A stretch of DNA of 64,000 nucleotides from Candidatus Methanoplasma termitum (GTDB lineage Archaea; Thermoplasmatota; Thermoplasmata; Methanomassiliicoccales; Methanomethylophilaceae), in the NCBI RefSeq assembly GCF_000800805.1, contig NZ_CP010070.1:248001-312000 (forward strand). Reading direction: 5' to 3'. The notes below the pieces were generated by a model. The model made no database searches and was not told the DNA's origin. It worked only from the letters and a program-made list of their open reading frames with translations. Every line of letters begins with the position of its first letter. Positions within the stretch are counted from its first letter, which is position 1. Below are positions 59,614 through 64,000 of the stretch, one piece after another. The position numbers and the translations under genes are program-made.

Positions 59614-60306
59614 TCATTTCCCTTCTTTCAGTTCGTTCATTTTTTTCACAAGATCCTCGACGCTGAGTTTCGTTGTGACCAGCGGGATCCCCTCCAGTTG
59701 TGCTAATTTGATAGCAAGGGGGTCGGTCTTCTCGGGGTTTTGGTAGACCACCATCGCCGGCGTCAGGGGGTGCGCCCTTATTGCGATCATCGGCGAGCGT
59801 CCGAAACGTACATTTGTGAAAACAAGAGCCCTTTCTATGCTCCATCCGTATATCTTCAGATAATCTTCGGAGCCGAGACTGAGAATGGTCTTGACCGAAT
59901 CCACTATTGTGTATCCGTATAACCTCTTCGCCTGCAATTTATCTGTGTTAAGATTCTTTCCCCCGATAGCATCGATGAACCTCTGCTCATCGATCCCTTC
60001 GGAGAATTCATCCATTGCGATGATGCATTCGAGCTTCATGTTGGGCAGATAACGCGAAGCGATCGGAGAACCGTTCTCCGCATCCAGTTTGATGAAAGAG
60101 TCCACCATCTTTTTTATTACGTTAACGCCGGGAGATTTCCTTCTCCCCGATTCGTAATCACTTATAACAGAATGCGACACGCCCATCTCGTCCGCAAGCT
60201 GGTGCTGGGACAATTTGAATTCTTCCCTCCACTTGCGGATAGTTTTTCCCGGGTCGGACGACAGGGTAATCTCCCCTGCGATCTTCTCCTTGAACTCGTC
60301 TGCCAT
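59614..60306 (-). CDS. XRE-type transcriptional regulator (COG1395-like), operon leader
   Basis: 230 residues. An HTH_3 domain at about 22-75 (IRKWREEFKLSQHQLADEMGVSHSVISDYESGRRKSPGVNVIKKMV) precedes a C-terminal domain of about 140 residues with no clear ligand motif, as in archaeal predicted regulators found beside HMG-CoA synthase. It is the first gene of the operon and abuts hmgS, so it may regulate its own operon. No transmembrane segment. An AT-rich TATTATTTAATC-type element lies just upstream (about 60320-60335). Confidence 0.85.
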   Translation of the reverse strand: MADEFKEKIAGEITLSSDPGKTIRKWREEFKLSQHQLADEMGVSHSVISDYESGRRKSPGVNVIKKMVDSFIKLDAENGSPIASRYLPNMKLECIIAMDEFSEGIDEQRFIDAIGGKNLNTDKLQAKRLYGYTIVDSVKTILSLGSEDYLKIYGWSIERALVFTNVRFGRSPMIAIRAHPLTPAMVVYQNPEKTDPLAIKLAQLEGIPLVTTKLSVEDLVKKMNELKEGK

Positions 60307-60375
60307 TGTTAGACGATTGATTGGTATTATTTAATCATGTCGAATATCTATAACGTCAATTGACGAACAAGACCG

Positions 60376-61776
60376 TTAACTCAGTTCTTTTTTCATAGCA
60401 TCCGCGACCGACTTCAGAACCATGACCCTGGCGTACTTCTTGTCATTAGATCCGACGACCGTCCAGGGAGCATGTTTTGTGTTTGTGGATTCAATCATGA
60501 TATTGACATGTTCGTTGTATGCGTCCCACTTTGAGCGGTTGCGCCAATCCTCGTCCGTTATCTTCCATGCCTTCAGCGGATCGTCCGCCCGTTTTTCAAA
60601 CCTCGACAGCTGCTCTTCGGGAGTTATATCCAGCCAGAACTTCAACAGGATGATGCCGCTGTCCTTCATCATCTTCTCAAAGGCGTTGATCTCGAATGGG
60701 GATCTTCTGTACTCTTCTTCCGTGCAGAGTCCCTCTATATGTTCCACCATCATCCTCCCGTACCATGTCCGGTCATAGACCGTTATATGGCCTTTCTCGG
60801 GAATGCCTTTCAGGAACCTCCACAGATAGGTATGCTTGAGCTCCTCTTCGGTAGGGGCTTTGGTCTGATATACGTCATAACCTCTCGGGTTTAACGCATG
60901 ACACAGATGTTTAATGCACGATCCTTTGCCTGCCGCATCCCATCCTTCAAAACACACAACAAGCGAGCGGTCGCTGAGGGACAGTTCCATCTGCAACTCT
61001 CCGATCTCATCGGAAAGGTCATTGATCATCTCGTCATACGGCATGTTGTATCTCTTGTTCAGGTCAAGACAATTGCGCGGATTCTCAAATGTGCGCTCTA
61101 TCTCAGGCATAGCAAGCGGCGGGGGTTCGGAGTCCAGCCTTTTGTTTACTGTCTTAATTATGACCTCCGCCGTTTCAATGACGGTCTTACCGATATCGCC
61201 AATCTTTATCAGATTCCACGGGGCGTACTCTGTGTCGGTTCTTTCGTAGACGTGGTCCAGCACGCTCCCTTTGAACTTTTGAGGGTCGATATTATCCAAA
61301 GAGAGGAATGACCTTCTCGGCATCTTGGGGCCGTATTGCGATCCATATTCCTTCAATATCGAAACGTTCGACTTTAGGATGATCTTGATCAGAAGGATAC
61401 CGTTCAAGGTCAGATATCTTTCAAGGTCGTTGCTCACTTTGAGCATATTATCGAGACCTTTCCAGTCATCGCCGTCGCCGTATCTCTCTATCGCAGCAGA
61501 GTACCAAGATCTGTCGAAGAGGCCGAGCTGGCCTTTGGCAGGAGTATGCTGAACGAAGTCCAGTATCTCTGCGGGGCTGCCGATGGTCGTTGGATCGAAG
61601 TGGCGGTACAGCACGCCTCTCGGTTCAAGGCATCTTATCAACTCGCTGTTCACCCGTCCGTTCACTCTTCCGCTGCTTCCTTCGAAGACCACCAGGACAG
61701 GCAGCCCCTTTTCAAGCATCCTCTGCTGCATTTGGTTGAGGTCGTTCAAGAGACTGTCCGGTATGAGCGCTTGCAT
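60376..61776 (-). CDS. two-domain polyphosphate kinase 2 (PPK2) family protein
   Basis: 466 residues with two PPK2 domains. The C-terminal domain has a complete Walker A, FEGWDAAGKGS (about 276-286), a DRTWYGRMMVE Walker B/lid region, and the WKITDEDWRNR segment. The N-terminal domain keeps DRSWYSAA and LEPRG but its Walker A reads FEGSSGRVNGR, with no GK, so it is probably non-catalytic. Two-domain PPK2 enzymes can act as polyphosphate:AMP phosphotransferases; that assignment is inference. It stands alone on the minus strand between the HMG operon regulator and the AhpD-like gene. Confidence 0.86.
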   Translation of the reverse strand: MQALIPDSLLNDLNQMQQRMLEKGLPVLVVFEGSSGRVNGRVNSELIRCLEPRGVLYRHFDPTTIGSPAEILDFVQHTPAKGQLGLFDRSWYSAAIERYGDGDDWKGLDNMLKVSNDLERYLTLNGILLIKIILKSNVSILKEYGSQYGPKMPRRSFLSLDNIDPQKFKGSVLDHVYERTDTEYAPWNLIKIGDIGKTVIETAEVIIKTVNKRLDSEPPPLAMPEIERTFENPRNCLDLNKRYNMPYDEMINDLSDEIGELQMELSLSDRSLVVCFEGWDAAGKGSCIKHLCHALNPRGYDVYQTKAPTEEELKHTYLWRFLKGIPEKGHITVYDRTWYGRMMVEHIEGLCTEEEYRRSPFEINAFEKMMKDSGIILLKFWLDITPEEQLSRFEKRADDPLKAWKITDEDWRNRSKWDAYNEHVNIMIESTNTKHAPWTVVGSNDKKYARVMVLKSVADAMKKELS

Positions 61777-61864
61777 GTGGGGTCATCGTCAAATAAAATA
61801 TTAAACAGATACCAAAGCTTGTAACAGCGACATTCTATTAACTCAAAAAGCGATTGGGGTGTTC

Positions 61865-62233
61865 ATGTCTTGCAAAGATCCCGAAGAACATTATTGTGCG
61901 ATGTGCGATGAAATGGGCGGATACTCGCCGAGGACGCTTAAGAGCATAAAAGAACTGAACCCCGATTTCATGGAAACGCTTCACGCAATGGACAAGTTCA
62001 TGACGGAGGACAGAGCGCTCGACAAGAAGACGAAGAGGCTGATGGCGCTTGCATGCATTGCGGTGAGGATGTGCGAGGACTGCGTATATGCGCAGGCGAA
62101 GGTCGCCAAGAACTACGGGGCGACCAAAGAGGAGATACTGGAGGCTATCCAGGTAGCGGTGCTTACCGGCGGGGTCCCATGCTGGTCCATCGCGAAGGAT
62201 GGCATCACAAGGCTTTTCAAAGAATGGGACTGA
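61865..62233 (+). CDS. carboxymuconolactone decarboxylase / AhpD-like protein
   Basis: About 122 residues; ATG 61865 has GGGGTG 5 bases upstream, a GTG at 61859 is also in frame. The AhpD-like helical core contains CEDC (about 72-75) as in the AhpD redox pair, but the family's downstream His of CxxCxxxH is Gln here. The N-terminus adds HYCAMCDEMGG with a further CxxC. AhpD-like proteins reduce peroxiredoxin or act in unknown decarboxylations; which applies here is unclear. A hairpin terminator follows 25 bases after the stop. Confidence 0.82.
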   Translation: MSCKDPEEHYCAMCDEMGGYSPRTLKSIKELNPDFMETLHAMDKFMTEDRALDKKTKRLMALACIAVRMCEDCVYAQAKVAKNYGATKEEILEAIQVAVLTGGVPCWSIAKDGITRLFKEWD

Positions 62234-62617
62234 ACAGCCCACTTTAACATTATAAAAGACCGGCAGTTTCCGCCGGTCAAATTGATATATCTGATTTTTA
62301 TGGTTCTCTGAGAATCTATGCGGAACAGTTACGACTCCGTATGAAAAAATACTGATGCATCCTGCCGACAGAAGCCCGAAGAACATGTTCGGAACATCCT
62401 AAAGCGGGAGATATGACGGATCTATGTCAGATCATTAAAAAGACTCTTATTTATGACGCTTGCACACGATCGTATCGTTAAATTTGGTATCAATTAACCA
62501 CCGCCGGTACGTGCGCCGTGCACGAATACCTGAGTGTCAATTGTTGTGAATATGATGTATTAATATAGAAGTTTTAAGATATGCCGTAAAGTCAATTAAA
62601 GAGTGGGGGCTTATAAA
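62234..62617. other. 384-base intergenic region before the Gly-rich surface protein
   Basis: Begins with the terminator at 62258-62278. It then holds overlapping dyads at 62381-62397 (GAACATGTTCGGAACAT), a hairpin at 62506-62530 (GGTA/TACC outside CGTGC/GCACG with a 2-base bulge), a TATTAATATAG box near 62557 and a GTGGGGG ribosome site before the TTG start. The stretch in between shows no gene and no tRNA-like element. Confidence 0.55.
62258..62278 (+). terminator. terminator of the AhpD-like gene
   Basis: GACCGGC and GCCGGTC around a 7-base loop, followed within 15 bases by an AT-rich tract ending in TTTTTA. Confidence 0.7.
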
Positions 62618-64000
62618 TTGAAAATCAATAAAAAAAATACAGTACTCAAATACGGATTTTTGGCAGTGGCGTTGATACTGATGATAGCAGTATCAGTGTT
62701 TTTATCGGGTTCTTCAGACAGGTCTTCGGCAGCAGCGACAACACCGGATTATACTATAGATCTGACTTCTCCAGCATCGGGCACAGGATGGACATACTCA
62801 GGCACCATCATCGCCTTCGACACGAATGCGAACGGTCACACATATCAGATAGAACAGACAACTGTGGGAACTCTGAGCAGAACAATGGTTTTTAACTCCG
62901 GCGTCAGCACAGCAGTGATCTTCGCCGGGATCAATATCGCCGGCGAGATCAATCTGAACGGTGCCGAACTGGCTCTTTGGATATCGGCAGGCAGCACAAA
63001 CACGATAAACGGTAACATCCTTGTGCCATTAGGCTCATCGATACTGATCGACAGTACAAATCCCGGGTCATCCGACGGCTCATTGACCGTTACCTCTGCG
63101 AACAGTTATGCTGCGGGCATCGGATCATCGAACTGCAGTACCGGCAACTCGACCATTAAAGGCGGCACGATCACTGCTACGGGCGGATTTTACGGCGCAG
63201 GTATAGGCGGCGGTGGTCTCACCACAGGCGGTGCATCCGATGGAGGCACCATTGCGATCGTCGGCGGCACAGTGAATGCTACAGGCGGCCGTTACGGCGC
63301 AGGTATAGGCGGCGGAGGCGGCAACGGAAACGGTCAGAGCGGCGGCAACGGAGGAGTCATAACGATCGGAGGCACTGCCGTTGTGAATGCATACGGTACC
63401 GGCGGTGCCGGAATAGGCGGCGGAGGCGGATACTTCACAAAGAACGGCACACCCGGCGTTATTACGATCAACGGCGGTACCGTGACTGCGACAGGCGCCA
63501 ACGGCGCAGGGATCGGGAGCTCGGCACCATTGAACGGTAATGTCAACAACGGCGGTACAATAACGATCAACGGCGGTACCGTGACTGCGACCGGCAGCAC
63601 GGGATGCGCAGGGATCGGAGGAACACTATACGGCGACATTGACGCAATAATCATTACGGGCGGCAATATAATCGCAACAAGCACTTCAGGCGGGGACGGC
63701 ATAGGTTCGGGCGGATACGGAACTTCGACAAATGTTACAATATCCAGCGCGGCAAAAATACTGGCCTTCAGCAGACCGGCTTACAACGATTATTACAATG
63801 CGGTCCCGATAAGAGGCGCAGGCACCGGAAGCACCGGATACTATGTGAATGCAATAATGGAATACGGAAGAGAATTCTCGGGTCCGGTCGAAGTATATGC
63901 GGACGGAGGACTGACGCCGATATTAACGATCGACATTCCTGCGGGCTGTTACGGATTCGCATTCCAACTTCCAAGCGATGCAGCTGTTTCAAAGACATAC
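62618..64000 (+). CDS. glycine-rich repeat surface protein, partial (runs off the right edge)
   Basis: 461 codons are present and the frame is open to the last base. The start is a TTG at 62618, chosen for the GTGGGGG site 7-8 bases upstream and because it gives a complete signal segment (LKYGFLAVALILMIAVSVFLSG). After residue about 150, Gly-rich repeats of the type ITINGGTVTATGxxGAGIGGG recur about every 30-35 residues; two copies share 29 identical bases (63464-63492 and 63563-63591), 99 bases apart. These patterns form beta-helix adhesins in gut archaea and bacteria. The C-terminal anchor, if any, lies beyond the window. Confidence 0.8.
   Translation, partial: MKINKKNTVLKYGFLAVALILMIAVSVFLSGSSDRSSAAATTPDYTIDLTSPASGTGWTYSGTIIAFDTNANGHTYQIEQTTVGTLSRTMVFNSGVSTAVIFAGINIAGEINLNGAELALWISAGSTNTINGNILVPLGSSILIDSTNPGSSDGSLTVTSANSYAAGIGSSNCSTGNSTIKGGTITATGGFYGAGIGGGGLTTGGASDGGTIAIVGGTVNATGGRYGAGIGGGGGNGNGQSGGNGGVITIGGTAVVNAYGTGGAGIGGGGGYFTKNGTPGVITINGGTVTATGANGAGIGSSAPLNGNVNNGGTITINGGTVTATGSTGCAGIGGTLYGDIDAIIITGGNIIATSTSGGDGIGSGGYGTSTNVTISSAAKILAFSRPAYNDYYNAVPIRGAGTGSTGYYVNAIMEYGREFSGPVEVYADGGLTPILTIDIPAGCYGFAFQLPSDAAVSKTY

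Overview
The window is archaeal chromosome. Archaeal or archaeal-type genes include sn-glycerol-1-phosphate dehydrogenase, membrane-bound LonB, Hel308 helicase, pelota, Pth2, an archaeal tRNA-guanine transglycosylase with a PUA domain, the KEOPS subunits Pcc1 and Cgi121, UPF0179, and an HMG-CoA synthase/thiolase/DUF35 operon. Many genes have an archaeal TATA box 24-29 bases before the start codon and no ribosome binding site, which suggests leaderless mRNAs. All 56 complete genes end in TAA (16) or TGA (40) and none in TAG. Together with a homocitrate-synthase/AksA-like enzyme, an ADP-forming acetyl-CoA synthetase and several adhesin-like surface proteins, this points to a host-associated member of the Methanomassiliicoccales (Thermoplasmata), a group that uses UAG for pyrrolysine. 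That placement is inference: no methanogenesis, 16S or pyl gene lies in the window.

Layout. 0-6 kb: a compact histidine operon on the minus strand (hisG-C-H-A-B-F-IE plus a PHP phosphatase; hisD is not here), with a palindromic promoter and a 32-bp-period repeat in front. 6-13 kb: a DUF4143 ATPase, aspartate-semialdehyde dehydrogenase, a fused ADP-forming acyl-CoA synthetase with a P-loop/DRTGG partner, chorismate mutase and an ACT-domain regulator. 13-21 kb: accessory region with a 1367-residue surface protein behind a long structured leader, an IS110/IS1111-type insertion sequence with a candidate bridge RNA, and two paralogous anchored secreted proteins. 21-34 kb: ABC-F ATPase, CPA2-type antiporter, homocitrate synthase, pelota, carAB, a surface protein, Pth2 and a PH-like membrane protein. 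34-44 kb: a DUF2703-like protein, tgtA, pcc1, the leuA-C-D-B operon, an InlB-repeat surface protein and a charged low-complexity protein. 44-57 kb: desulfoferrodoxin, an iron-sulfur flavoprotein, G1P dehydrogenase, UPF0179, CinA, NadM, LonB, a membrane-anchored transglutaminase-like protein, Hel308, thrB-thrC and cgi121. 57-64 kb: the HMG-CoA operon with its own HTH regulator, a two-domain PPK2, an AhpD-like protein and the 5' part of a glycine-rich surface protein that runs off the right edge.

How the genes fit together. Much of the window is amino-acid biosynthesis (His, Leu and probably 2-oxoacid elongation, Thr/Asp family, carbamoyl phosphate, chorismate). A second theme is archaeal lipid precursors: the HMG-CoA operon feeds isoprenoids and G1P dehydrogenase makes the lipid backbone. 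A third is tRNA modification and translation quality control (tgtA, pcc1, cgi121, pth2, pelota, ABC-F). Secreted, C-terminally anchored beta-helix proteins recur between these blocks.

Most notable: the thiolase of the HMG-CoA operon keeps an intact reading frame but lacks the nucleophilic Cys and both catalytic His of its family. The IS110-family element has 18-bp inverted repeats and a foldable 3' non-coding region holding a 12-nt copy of its own end, as expected of an IS1111-type bridge-RNA element.
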